Source: Gammaproteobacteria bacterium (GTDB lineage Bacteria > Pseudomonadota > Gammaproteobacteria > Thiohalobacterales > Thiohalobacteraceae). From it: 16,125 nt of DNA. Shown piece after piece: positions 1 to 7,178 of the stretch. Where the stretch lies: assembly GCA_016214925.1 (NCBI GenBank), contig JACRMO010000269.1, positions 1 through 16,125 on the forward strand, written 5' to 3'. The position numbers were made by a program, and so were the translations under genes. Positions within the stretch are counted from its first letter, which is position 1, and every line of letters starts with the position of its first letter. The notes below the pieces were generated by a model. The model searched no databases, had not been told where the DNA came from, and saw nothing but the letters and a program-made list of their open reading frames with translations.

Positions 1-1243
1 GCTTGTCGCCGACCCGGATGGTCGTGTCCTTCATCAACACCCGCGCGGCGTAGATCAGCCCTTTCTGTTCGTCGGTCACGGCATCGCTGAACACATCAAT
101 CACTTCGGCATCCAGGGTGCCGTATTGGGTGAAGGGGAAGGTCTCGACCTTGATCTCGGCGATCTGGCCTTCGGTCACAAAACCGATATCCTTGTTCAAC
201 ACCCAGGCTTCGATTTCCAGCTCGCCTTGCTGGGGGACGATCTTGAGCAGTTCCTGCGCGGGTGTGACCACGCCGCCGACGGTGTGCACGGCGAGTTGCT
301 GGACGATACCGGCGATGGGCGCGGTAAGCGTTTGAAGGCCGGTGCGCTGTTCGGCCTTGATGAGTTCCTGTTCGAGGCCGGCTGTTTGTCGTTCAGCCTC
401 GGCGAGGTCGGTGTAGACCTTGCCGGTGAACTCGGCCTGCGTGCTGCTGCGCTGTTGGCGGGCCTCGGCGATGGCGGCGTTAAGTTCGAGGCTGCGCTGT
501 TTGTGGCTTTCCATATCCTGCTGCTGTTCGATGCGTTCCTGTTCCAGTTCCAGCCATTGGTTTTCGGGCACGAGCTTTTTGCCGAGCAAGCCTTTCAGCG
601 CGTCGGCGCGCTTGGTGATGAGCGGCAGGGTCTGTTGCAGTTTGCTGACTTGCGCCTTGACGCCAGCGAGTTCGGCTGCGCGTTTAGCGAGGTCCGCGTC
701 CAGCGCGGCCAGACGCGCGGTGAACTCGGTCCATTGGGTACGCAGCAAGTGTCGTTGCAGGCTCAGTGCGGCCGTATCGACTGACGATATTCCTGAAACA
801 TCGATCTCGGGATACTCCACGCGGCCCGCCGCCGTGGGTTCGGTTGCATCTTGCGCCGTGAGTTGTTGGGCGAGCGCCGCGAGACGGGCACGGTTCAATT
901 GTGCGGTCTGGTATTCGCTGGTCAGACGATCACGATCGGCCGCGTTCACGGTCGGGTCGAGTTCGATGAGCACATCGCCCGCCTTGACCTGTTGGCCTTC
1001 GACGACATGGATGGCGCGCACACTGCCGATTTCCACGGGCTGGATGACTTTGACATGGCCGCTGGGGATGATCTTGCCCTGCGCCGTGGCGACGATGTCG
1101 ATGTGGCCTACGATGGACCAGACCAGCGCGATGATAAAGAACGTCACGAGCGACCAGAGGATCGCCCGGCCGATGGGCGACGGCGGGCGTTCCTGGATTT
1201 CCAGGGCGGCGGGGAGAAAATCGATTTCGTGGGCTGTTCTCAT
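1..1243 (-). CDS. HlyD-family type I secretion membrane fusion protein (3' end outside window)
   Basis: Periplasmic adaptor of a type I secretion system, linking an inner-membrane ABC exporter to a TolC-like outer-membrane channel. The reading frame is open from the ATG at 1243 to the window edge (414 codons; HlyD of E. coli is about 480, so roughly the last 60 are missing). Visible parts: a short cytoplasmic N-terminus, one membrane helix at residues ~26-46 (ILWSLVTFFIIALVWSIVG), a first lipoyl-like half (GSVRAIHVVEGQQVKAGDVLIELDPT, given here as residues ~73-98 in outline), a long charged, Gln-rich coiled coil (~100-310), then the second lipoyl half (APIAGIVQQLAVHTVGG) and the start of the beta-barrel domain. 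A stop lies two codons upstream of this ATG, so it is the first possible start; the ribosome binding site is weak. Its natural partner is the ABC gene upstream at 1873-4029, from which it is separated by an inserted segment. No substrate gene is visible. Confidence 0.93.
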   Translation of the reverse strand, partial: MRTAHEIDFLPAALEIQERPPSPIGRAILWSLVTFFIIALVWSIVGHIDIVATAQGKIIPSGHVKVIQPVEIGSVRAIHVVEGQQVKAGDVLIELDPTVNAADRDRLTSEYQTAQLNRARLAALAQQLTAQDATEPTAAGRVEYPEIDVSGISSVDTAALSLQRHLLRTQWTEFTARLAALDADLAKRAAELAGVKAQVSKLQQTLPLITKRADALKGLLGKKLVPENQWLELEQERIEQQQDMESHKQRSLELNAAIAEARQQRSSTQAEFTGKVYTDLAEAERQTAGLEQELIKAEQRTGLQTLTAPIAGIVQQLAVHTVGGVVTPAQELLKIVPQQGELEIEAWVLNKDIGFVTEGQIAEIKVETFPFTQYGTLDAEVIDVFSDAVTDEQKGLIYAARVLMKDTTIRVGDK

Positions 1244-1251
1244 TCTTCATT

Positions 1252-1322
1252 CACACCAAAGGGCGTAAAGGGTCTTTCTTCAACAACAATCGTGCTTTGC
1301 GTTCTTCGCGAGCTTTGGTGTC
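1252..1322. repeat. Palindromic repeat, imperfect copy (left end of cassette)
   Basis: The left arm, starting CACACCAAAGGGCG at 1252, faces a reverse arm at 1295-1322 (CTTTGCGTTCTTCGCG followed by AGCTTTGGTGTC). The outer ~10 bp pair well; the inner part of the left arm has decayed. It belongs to the same family as the repeats at 1333, 1791 and 4225. Confidence 0.7.
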
Positions 1323-1331
1323 GAATCATGT

Positions 1332-1757
1332 TCACACCGAAGGGCGCGAAGAGCGCAAAGGATTCTTCTGGTCGATTCCGTTTACCAGTCTGCGGATGCC
1401 GTGCTTTAAGGCCTTTGCGTTGAAGTTGATCAGTAGGCCGAGTCGCGAACCGGACAACTTGAGGTATGTTACGAGTTGCGCCTCGTGGATCAGCTGCAAG
1501 GTTTCCACCGATTTGAGTTCCATAATCAACTCATCCTCTATGAACAAATCGACCCGGTACCCGCAGTCAATTTCCATGCCTTTGTAAACAACCGGCAGCG
1601 CCACCTGGCGTATTGCAGATATACCCTGCGCATTCAACTCATGCCAGAGGCACGCCTCATATGTAGACTCCAACAACCCCGGCCCAAGTTCTCTATGCAC
1701 GGTGAGCGCCGCGCCAATTACCCGGTTGGACAATGCATTCAATTGATCCTTATTCAT
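1332..1757 (-). CDS. GxxExxY-family protein (PD-(D/E)XK nuclease superfamily)
   Basis: A 141-aa protein. The signature G-x-x-E-x-x-Y is at residues 27-33 (GLLESTY). A nuclease-like core follows: D70 in YRVDLFIED, then E80 and K82 in MELKS, matching the D...ExK pattern of the PD-(D/E)XK superfamily. The family is widespread in bacteria and its function is not established; nuclease activity is inferred from the fold. The start at 1757 was chosen over an upstream in-frame ATG (1793) because it has an AAGGAG ribosome binding site 5 nt away. The last ~11 residues (KNPLRSSRPSV) and the stop codon are supplied by the palindromic repeat at 1333-1361, so the true family C-terminus probably ends near residue 128. 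The gene sits between a type I secretion ATPase and its HlyD partner, bracketed by repeats. Confidence 0.9.
   Translation of the reverse strand: MNKDQLNALSNRVIGAALTVHRELGPGLLESTYEACLWHELNAQGISAIRQVALPVVYKGMEIDCGYRVDLFIEDELIMELKSVETLQLIHEAQLVTYLKLSGSRLGLLINFNAKALKHGIRRLVNGIDQKNPLRSSRPSV
1333..1361. repeat. Single arm of the CACACC-RRCGCRAAG repeat
   Basis: Reads CACACCGAAG, GGCGCGAAG, AGCGCAAAG, G. It is one unpaired arm of the palindrome family and overlaps the 3' end of the GxxExxY gene. It could pair with the reverse arm at 1295-1322, giving a second possible hairpin just downstream of the gene on the minus strand. Confidence 0.75.
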
Positions 1758-1790
1758 AGCCACTCCTTGGCTGTTTATCGTTTTGTTTTG

Positions 1791-1864
1791 CACACCAAAG
1801 AGCGCAAAGGGCGCGAAGTATATTTATTTTATAAAACTTTGCGCCCTTTGCGCTCTTTGGTGTG
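1791..1864. repeat. Near-perfect inverted repeat, 29-bp arms
   Basis: The left arm 1791-1819 begins CACACCAAAGAGCGCAAAG; the right arm 1836-1864 is its reverse complement with one mismatch. The 16-nt spacer is AT-only. The element starts 8 bp beyond the stop of the ABC transporter gene, so in RNA it would form a long hairpin between the ABC and GxxExxY genes. It may act as a transcription attenuator or an RNA-processing/stability site. It has no clear run of T after the stem on the minus strand. Confidence 0.9.
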
Positions 1865-1872
1865 AATAACCA

Positions 1873-4029
1873 TCACCCCACCACAGTTACCGACGCCTCC
1901 CCCGATTGCAGTGCCCATAGGCGCGCGTACTGGCCACCCTTTTTCACCAGGTCGTCGTGCGCGCCTTGTTCGATCACTTGGCCGCGTTCGAGCACGACGA
2001 TGCGGTCGGTGTTGCGCACGGTGGACAGGCGATGGGCGATGATAATGACGGTGCGGCCCTGGCAGATGGCGCGCATGTTCTGCTGGATGATGCGTTCGGA
2101 TTCGTAATCCAGCGCGCTGGTGGCCTCGTCGAGGATGAGGATGCGCGGGTTGGTGGCGAGCGCGCGGGCGATGGCCAAGCGCTGGCGTTGCCCGCCGGAT
2201 AGGGTCGAGCCGTGTTCGCCGACCAGGGTGTCGTAACCTTCAGGCATTTCCAGGATGAACTCGTGCGCACCGGCGAGTTGAGCGGCCTGGACGATGGCCT
2301 CCATGGGCATGCCGGGGTCGCTGAGCGCGATGTTGTCGCGCACCGAGCGGTTGAACAACACATTCTCCTGCAACACCACGCCGACGCGATGGCGCAACCA
2401 GGCGGTATCGACCATGGCCAAATCGACCCCATCGACCAGGACACGTCCGGCTTCGGGGACATACAGGCGCTGCGTCAGTTTGGCGAGCGTGCTCTTGCCG
2501 GACCCGGAACGCCCGACCACACCGATGACTTGGCCGGCCGGGATATCCAGGCTGACGCCGCGCAAGACTTCGGCACCATCGGGGCGGTAGCGGAAGCTGA
2601 CGTGGTCGAAGCTGATACGGCCGTTGAGTTGCGGCAACGAACTGCGGTTCTGGTTGTAGCTGGGCTCGGTCGGCGTATTGAGGATATCGCCCAGACGCTG
2701 CACCGAGACACCGGCCTGTTGAAAGTCCTGCCACAGCTGGACCAGACGCAGCACTGGACCGCTCACGCGCCCGGCCAGCATATTGAAGGCAATGAGTTGG
2801 CCGACACTGAGGTCGCCGTCGATCACGGCGCGGGCGCCGACCCATAGGATCAGCACGACGACAATCTTGTTGATGAACCCGGCGATCTGGTTGGCGATAT
2901 TGCCCAGATTGCTGGCCTTGAAGCTCGCGTTCACGTAGCCGGCGAGTTGCTCTTCCCAGCGCCGTTGCATCTGCGGCTCGACGGCCATGGCCTTGAGGGT
3001 TTCGACACCGCTGACTGATTCGACCAGAAAGGCCTGATTCTCGGCGCTGCGATTGAATTTCTCATGCACGCGCCCGCGCAGGATCGGCGTGACGATCATG
3101 GACAACAGCACGTAGCAAGGAATGGAACCCAGAACGATCCAGGTCAGCAGCGGGCTGTAGTAGTACATCACCGCGAGGAACACCCCCGTGAACAGCAGAT
3201 CGATGACCAGCGTCAGCGCCGACCCGGTGATGAAACTGCGCACGTTCTCCAGCTCGCGCACGCGGGCGACCGAATCGCCGACCCGGCGCGCCCCGAAATA
3301 ACTCAGCGGCAAGGCCAGCAGATGGCCGAAGAGTTTGGCGCCGAGCAGCACGTCGATGCGGTTGGTGGTGTGCGAAAACAAATAAGTGCGCAACCCACCC
3401 AGCACCACCTCGAACAGCGACACCACGATTAGACCAAAGGCCAGCACATCCAAGGTGGTCAGACCCTTGTGGACCAACACCTTGTCGATGACCACCTGGA
3501 AGAACAGCGGCGAGATGAGCGCGAACAGTTGCAGGAAGAACAAGGCCAATAAGACCTCGGCGAACAACGTGCGGTATTTGACGATGGCGGGGATGAACCA
3601 CTTGAAACCGAACTTGGCGTGCTCGTTCAGCAGGACCGCGCGGCGGGTCAGCAGAATGAGCTTGCCGGACCACGCCTCTTCGAAGAGTGCGCGCGGCAAA
3701 GCCAAGGGGCGGGATTCCAGGGGATCCTGAATGAGAACCTTGTCGCCGTCTATTTTGGCCAGAACGAAATAATGGCCGTCCTTGTGTTGGGCGATGGCGG
3801 GTAATGCGGTCTTGGCGAGACGTTCGGAGCTGCCGGTGATTTCGCGCGCCTTGAGTCCCAGGTGACGCGCCGCGCGCAGCAACTCGGTTGTTACAAACAC
3901 CTCGCCCGGCCTGGCGAAACGGTGCTTGAGCTGCGCGGCATCGGCCGGCAGACCCAAGAAGCGCGCAACGAGCACCAAGCTTAACAGCCCGGCATCGATA
4001 TGCGGTTCAGTATCGGTTGCATGCGGCAT
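1873..4029 (-). CDS. HlyB-like type I secretion ABC transporter with inactive C39-like domain
   Basis: A 718-aa inner-membrane exporter ATPase, the usual length for HlyB-type proteins. Order of domains: C39-like domain (~1-130), six-helix transmembrane domain (~145-430), nucleotide-binding domain (~470-718). ATPase motifs are all intact: Walker A GRSGSGKST 506-514, Q-loop Q554, signature LSGGQ 610-614, Walker B ILILDE 630-635 and H-loop H666. The N-terminal domain has no cysteine at the protease position (DAGLLSL near residue 12) but keeps a histidine (H86), as in HlyB; such domains bind substrate without cutting it. Similarity to HlyB is strong along the whole length (for example SPLFFQVVIDKVLVHKG, QLIAFNMLAG, LDYESE). 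It therefore probably exports an RTX-like protein with an uncleaved C-terminal signal. Start ATG 4029 has AAGGA 5 nt upstream. HlyD lies downstream, separated by a GxxExxY cassette. Confidence 0.95.
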   Translation of the reverse strand: MPHATDTEPHIDAGLLSLVLVARFLGLPADAAQLKHRFARPGEVFVTTELLRAARHLGLKAREITGSSERLAKTALPAIAQHKDGHYFVLAKIDGDKVLIQDPLESRPLALPRALFEEAWSGKLILLTRRAVLLNEHAKFGFKWFIPAIVKYRTLFAEVLLALFFLQLFALISPLFFQVVIDKVLVHKGLTTLDVLAFGLIVVSLFEVVLGGLRTYLFSHTTNRIDVLLGAKLFGHLLALPLSYFGARRVGDSVARVRELENVRSFITGSALTLVIDLLFTGVFLAVMYYYSPLLTWIVLGSIPCYVLLSMIVTPILRGRVHEKFNRSAENQAFLVESVSGVETLKAMAVEPQMQRRWEEQLAGYVNASFKASNLGNIANQIAGFINKIVVVLILWVGARAVIDGDLSVGQLIAFNMLAGRVSGPVLRLVQLWQDFQQAGVSVQRLGDILNTPTEPSYNQNRSSLPQLNGRISFDHVSFRYRPDGAEVLRGVSLDIPAGQVIGVVGRSGSGKSTLAKLTQRLYVPEAGRVLVDGVDLAMVDTAWLRHRVGVVLQENVLFNRSVRDNIALSDPGMPMEAIVQAAQLAGAHEFILEMPEGYDTLVGEHGSTLSGGQRQRLAIARALATNPRILILDEATSALDYESERIIQQNMRAICQGRTVIIIAHRLSTVRNTDRIVVLERGQVIEQGAHDDLVKKGGQYARLWALQSGEASVTVVG

Positions 4030-4115
4030 GCGTTCCTTGCCGAATCATTGTTTTGATTATTCAATGACGGCCCACCGGACATCCTATGTCCTATCCCTAT
4101 GGCCATCTGTCACAA

Positions 4116-4144
4116 ACTATAGCCTGCCTCCCAGGCACAGGCAA
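4116..4144 (-). promoter_or_regulatory. Possible sigma70 promoter for the type I secretion genes
   Basis: On the minus strand, TTGCCT (4144-4139) and TATAGT (4121-4116) are separated by exactly 17 bp. They match the consensus hexamers at 4/6 and 5/6 positions. Transcription would start near 4109, leaving a leader of about 80 nt before the ABC start at 4029. This was found by eye only. Confidence 0.4.
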
Positions 4145-4224
4145 ACCTACGCGTCTCGCGTCGCACAAGACACGTAGCGGAATCGATTATATGAGTGGAG
4201 GGAGGGGGTAGATGCAAGGCTTTA

Positions 4225-4307
4225 TGCACACCAAAGGGCGCGAAGAACGCAAAGTTTTTCCATTTCAAAAAATAATTCTTTGCGGTCTTCGCGCCCTTTG
4301 GTGTGCA
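4225..4307. repeat. Near-perfect inverted repeat, 30-bp arms (gene-less copy)
   Basis: Left arm 4225-4254 (TGCACACCAAAGGGCGCGAA, then GAACGCAAAG) and right arm 4278-4307 are reverse complements with one mismatch; the spacer is 23 nt and AT-rich. It belongs to the same family as the repeats around the GxxExxY gene. It lies 30 bp past the stop codon of the DUF1207 gene and upstream of the ABC transporter promoter candidate. It could end or stabilise the DUF1207 transcript. The region 4030-4224 next to it holds no gene. Confidence 0.9.
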
Positions 4308-4337
4308 ATGACGTGCAGTGGTGTGCAAAAAACCCAA

Positions 4338-5471
4338 TCACAAATCGAAATACACACCCAGCCCCGTATAGCGCAGGCGTTCGTTGTAGAACTGCCCGTT
4401 CGGCGAATAGCCTCGATAGTGTTCCAGCATGAAGCGGATTTCGCGGTTGGCGTGTCCGTCGATGGCAAAGCCCATTTGATAGGAACCGCTGCCCTGCCAA
4501 TTCTGTTCCTGGTTGGCCTGCCAGTCGGCCGCGCCGACGAACTGCCAACCGAGGAAAGCCTGTGGACGTCGATACTCCGCGCCCATTTGCACATGCAACG
4601 GATCCAGATTGGGTTCGCTGTTGAGAATGACACCGCCGCCGCCGTAGAAACGCCATAGTTTCCATTCATAGGACGTCAGCGTTTCCCAGTCTTCGTAACT
4701 GAGATTGATGCGTGGAATATCCGGATTGCCGATCAGAAATTCGTCGCCCAGATGCGAGCTCTGATGATAGATGCGCGTGAGATAGGACAACGGGCCACGC
4801 CGCACCGACAGCGGAATGCCCAGCCAGTAATCGGCATTCACGAGATCGTAGGAAGGCGCGTCCAGATTGAACAGTGCGAATACCGCGCCTTGCAGACCGA
4901 TTTGCGAGACACCGTATTCGCCGAACAAGCCACTGGCGAAGCCGAAATAATCGCCGAAGGAAACACTGGCGGCATCGAAATCGTCGCGGGCATCGTAGCG
5001 ATCGTACTTGATGGCGAATTGCGGCTGGCGCGGATCGGCGATCAGCGGCTTGAACAGTTCATCCACGGGCAGTGCTTCGATGGAGCTATCGCTCTCTTCC
5101 GCCTGCGCGGATTTCGCCGCAGGTGTATCACTCTGCATCGGTTGTATTTGCGCGAGTGTCCCGGCGGGCGCGGTAGCGGCTGAACCACATTGCGGCGCCG
5201 CCTGCCAAACCACATGCGCGAACCGCTGCGTCGCCTCGATGGCGGTCTCGACCGGCAGGCGTTCCGCGTCCGGGGCACAACTGCCGTCGACAAGCACCAA
5301 GCGCCCGTCGTCATACGCGGCTATCACCTCGATATTGCGCCCGGGAAATTGCAGATCGAGGACCGCGCGCGCATACCCTTGGAGGTATTCCGCGGCGACT
5401 TCCGCCCGCGCCAAGCAGGGCAGCAGGGCGCATACCGCCAGTAATCCTTGTCGTATCACACCCGCTTCCAT
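4338..5471 (-). CDS. DUF1207 family outer-membrane/exported protein
   Basis: A 377-aa exported protein recognised as DUF1207 by its conserved C-terminal two-thirds: FKPLIADPRQPQFAIKY, a YHQSSHLGDEFL segment, INLSYEDWE, FYGGGG, and HANREIRFMLEHYRGYSPNG near the end. The final residues (LGVYFDL) form an aromatic, beta-strand-like end typical of outer-membrane barrels. The function of the family is unknown. I chose the ATG at 5471 because it begins a clear Sec signal peptide (short positive start, hydrophobic core, cleavage after ALLPCLARA) and has GGTGGA about 9 nt upstream; an in-frame ATG 22 codons earlier (5537) would bury the signal peptide. Between the signal and the domain is a low-complexity stretch rich in Ala, Gln and Ser (~90-130). 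A palindromic repeat follows the stop. It is divergent from the qmo operon. Confidence 0.88.
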   Translation of the reverse strand: MEAGVIRQGLLAVCALLPCLARAEVAAEYLQGYARAVLDLQFPGRNIEVIAAYDDGRLVLVDGSCAPDAERLPVETAIEATQRFAHVVWQAAPQCGSAATAPAGTLAQIQPMQSDTPAAKSAQAEESDSSIEALPVDELFKPLIADPRQPQFAIKYDRYDARDDFDAASVSFGDYFGFASGLFGEYGVSQIGLQGAVFALFNLDAPSYDLVNADYWLGIPLSVRRGPLSYLTRIYHQSSHLGDEFLIGNPDIPRINLSYEDWETLTSYEWKLWRFYGGGGVILNSEPNLDPLHVQMGAEYRRPQAFLGWQFVGAADWQANQEQNWQGSGSYQMGFAIDGHANREIRFMLEHYRGYSPNGQFYNERLRYTGLGVYFDL

Positions 5472-5891
5472 TGAAACGTCCACCCCGCGGCAAACACGGT
5501 CGGCATTATCCGGCATGCGTAGGCATGGCACCAGCATCGGCCCGGCAAGTCATACATCCTTTCTATTTCGTTATCGGAAATTTCGATATAGAACACCACC
5601 GATGGCCGGTGGTATCGCCTGGGGAGAGAGAGTATCTTCTAGGGCCGCTTCAGGGCGGGCACCGCGGGCCCCAAATCCCATGCATGGCGCCCATATAAAT
5701 AAAAGGTGTATTGACCCGGGACAAGGTACCGACGGCGCGGTTCGCGCACGGTATCAGCTGCGCGGCGGGACGACCCGCCTGGACGCTCCTCCCTGGTGTA
5801 TGACGAGATTTCAGGTCGCCGTTCCGGGGCGTATTGACCCAGGACCGCGTGGCTTTCTTTAGATTTAGGTATCCGCAACGGAGGAACACCC
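5472..5891. promoter_or_regulatory. Divergent intergenic region upstream of qmoA
   Basis: No gene is seen in these 420 bp. They hold a 7-bp stem-loop (ACCACCG 5595-5601 / CGGTGGT 5607-5613), an AT-rich TATAAA at 5694, and two 15-mers that differ at one base: GTATTGACCCGGGAC (5708) and GTATTGACCCAGGAC (5831). The second contains TTGACC, with TTTAGA 18 bp downstream (5858-5863), which is a plausible but weak promoter for qmoA. Start of qmoA is preceded by GGAGGA at 5880. Confidence 0.35.
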
Positions 5892-7175
5892 ATGTCGGAG
5901 GTAATCGCAACCAACCAGACTATCCTGGTGGTCGGCGGAGGAATCAGCGGCCTGACCGCCGCCCTGGAGGCCGCCGAGTGCGGCAAACAGGTGATCCTGG
6001 TCGAGAAAAATGCCACGGTCGGCGGTCGTGTCAGCCAGCTCTATAAGTACTTCCCGAAGCTGTGCATTCCATCCTGCGGTCTGGAAATCAACCTGCGCCG
6101 ACTCAAGGCCAACAAGAATCTGCGTCTGCTGACGATGACCGAAGTCACCCAGGTCACGGGCGACACCGGCAACTACAGCGTCACCCTCAAGACCACGCCG
6201 CGCTATGTGAACGAGAACTGCACCGCCTGCGGCGAGTGCGGCAAGGCCGTCGAGGCCGAGTTCGATTCCGAATACAACTATGGCCTGGGCAAGCGCAAGG
6301 GCGCCTACCTGAATCACCCGATGGCCTACCCGCAGCGCTATGTGCTGGACGCGCGCATCATCGGCACCCCGGATGCCGACAAGGCCAAGGCCGCGTGCAA
6401 GTACAACGCGATCGATCTGGACATGCAGCCTGCTGAAACGCAGATCACCGTCGGCGCCATCATCTGGGCCACCGGCTGGCGTCCGTATGATGCCGCCAAG
6501 ATCCAGCCCTACGGCTACGATCGCTACAAGAACGTCATTACCAGCGTCGAATTCGAGCGCATGGCCGATCCGTTCGGCCCGACCGGCGGCAGGCTGGTGC
6601 GCCCCTCGGATGGTAAAGAGGCCAAGAATGTCGCCTTCATCCAGTGCGCCGGCTCGCGCGACAAGAACCATCTGGCCCACTGCTCGCGTATCTGCTGCAT
6701 GGCCACGCTGAAGCAGACCACCTATATGCGCGAGAAGTACAACGACGACTTTAAGTCGACCGTCTACTACATCGACATCCGCGCCATCGACCGCATCGAC
6801 GACTTCTATCAGAAGGTGCAGGCCGACACCAACGTCACCTTCACCAAGTCCAAGGTCGCTTCCATCACCCAGGACAAGGACGGCAACCCGGTCCTGCACG
6901 GTGTGGACACCGAAGGCTATCACCGCTACAGCAATGCGCACGATCTGTGCGTGCTGGCCGTTGGCATGGAGCCGAGCGTATCGAAGGATGGCTTCCCGCT
7001 GGCGGTGAAGATCAATCAAGAGGGTTTCGTCGAACAAGACGCGGCCAATGGTGGGTTCTTCGCCGCCGGCTGTTCCTCCGACGCCCTGGATGTTAACCGT
7101 GCGGTGCAAAGCGCCACCGCCAGCGCGTTGCGCGCCATCCAGGTGGTCAATCGAGTTGCCGGGATGGAGGGTTAA
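5892..7175 (+). CDS. qmoA: QmoA-like flavoprotein of the Qmo/Hdr complex
   Basis: A 427-aa FAD protein related to HdrA, the first subunit of the quinone-interacting oxidoreductase that works with adenylylsulfate (APS) reductase. Seen: N-terminal Rossmann motif GGGISG (15-20), the QmoA-typical FPKLCIPSCGLEINLRRLK (54-72), a cysteine group C110-xx-C113-xx-C116 that could bind Fe-S together with C169, the FAD-associated motif IIWATGW (190-196), and a C-terminal VLAVGMEP plus FFAAGCSSDALDV. Length fits QmoA, which lacks the C-terminal ferredoxin domain of QmoB. Start ATG has GGAGGA 6 nt upstream. It is the first gene of an operon: qmoB begins 3 bp after its stop, with the ribosome binding site inside the end of qmoA. 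In sulfur oxidizers the complex is thought to take electrons from APS reductase; in sulfate reducers it supplies them. The direction cannot be told from this gene. Confidence 0.92.
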   Translation: MSEVIATNQTILVVGGGISGLTAALEAAECGKQVILVEKNATVGGRVSQLYKYFPKLCIPSCGLEINLRRLKANKNLRLLTMTEVTQVTGDTGNYSVTLKTTPRYVNENCTACGECGKAVEAEFDSEYNYGLGKRKGAYLNHPMAYPQRYVLDARIIGTPDADKAKAACKYNAIDLDMQPAETQITVGAIIWATGWRPYDAAKIQPYGYDRYKNVITSVEFERMADPFGPTGGRLVRPSDGKEAKNVAFIQCAGSRDKNHLAHCSRICCMATLKQTTYMREKYNDDFKSTVYYIDIRAIDRIDDFYQKVQADTNVTFTKSKVASITQDKDGNPVLHGVDTEGYHRYSNAHDLCVLAVGMEPSVSKDGFPLAVKINQEGFVEQDAANGGFFAAGCSSDALDVNRAVQSATASALRAIQVVNRVAGMEG

Positions 7176-7178
7176 ACC

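Larger units (their letters stand above)
1249..1867. mobile_element. Candidate GxxExxY cassette with 13-bp terminal inverted repeats
   Basis: The segment begins with ATTCACACCAAAG (1249-1261) and ends with its exact reverse complement (1855-1867). Each end lies within about 8 bp of a type I secretion gene: the HlyD start at 1243 and the ABC stop at 1873. Inside are a GxxExxY gene and several palindromic repeat arms. The two flanking genes normally form one operon, so the segment looks inserted. No target-site duplication is evident and no transposase is present, so mobility is inference. Confidence 0.45.

Noticed and set aside
125..1423. Several plus-strand frames of 190-280 codons over the HlyD region
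   Set aside because: They lie opposite the HlyD gene, whose own frame runs off the window and so can be missed by simple ORF finding. Their proteins show no family motifs.
1252..1864. CRISPR array made of the repeated CACACCAAAG units
   Set aside because: The units are inverted pairs rather than direct repeats at regular spacing, and there are no spacers of uniform length and no cas genes.
4110..4665. Lysine/arginine-rich frames on both strands (HTKGREER-like and KGAKTAKN-like peptides)
   Set aside because: These are translations of the palindromic repeat at 4225-4307 extended into neighbouring sequence, not genes.
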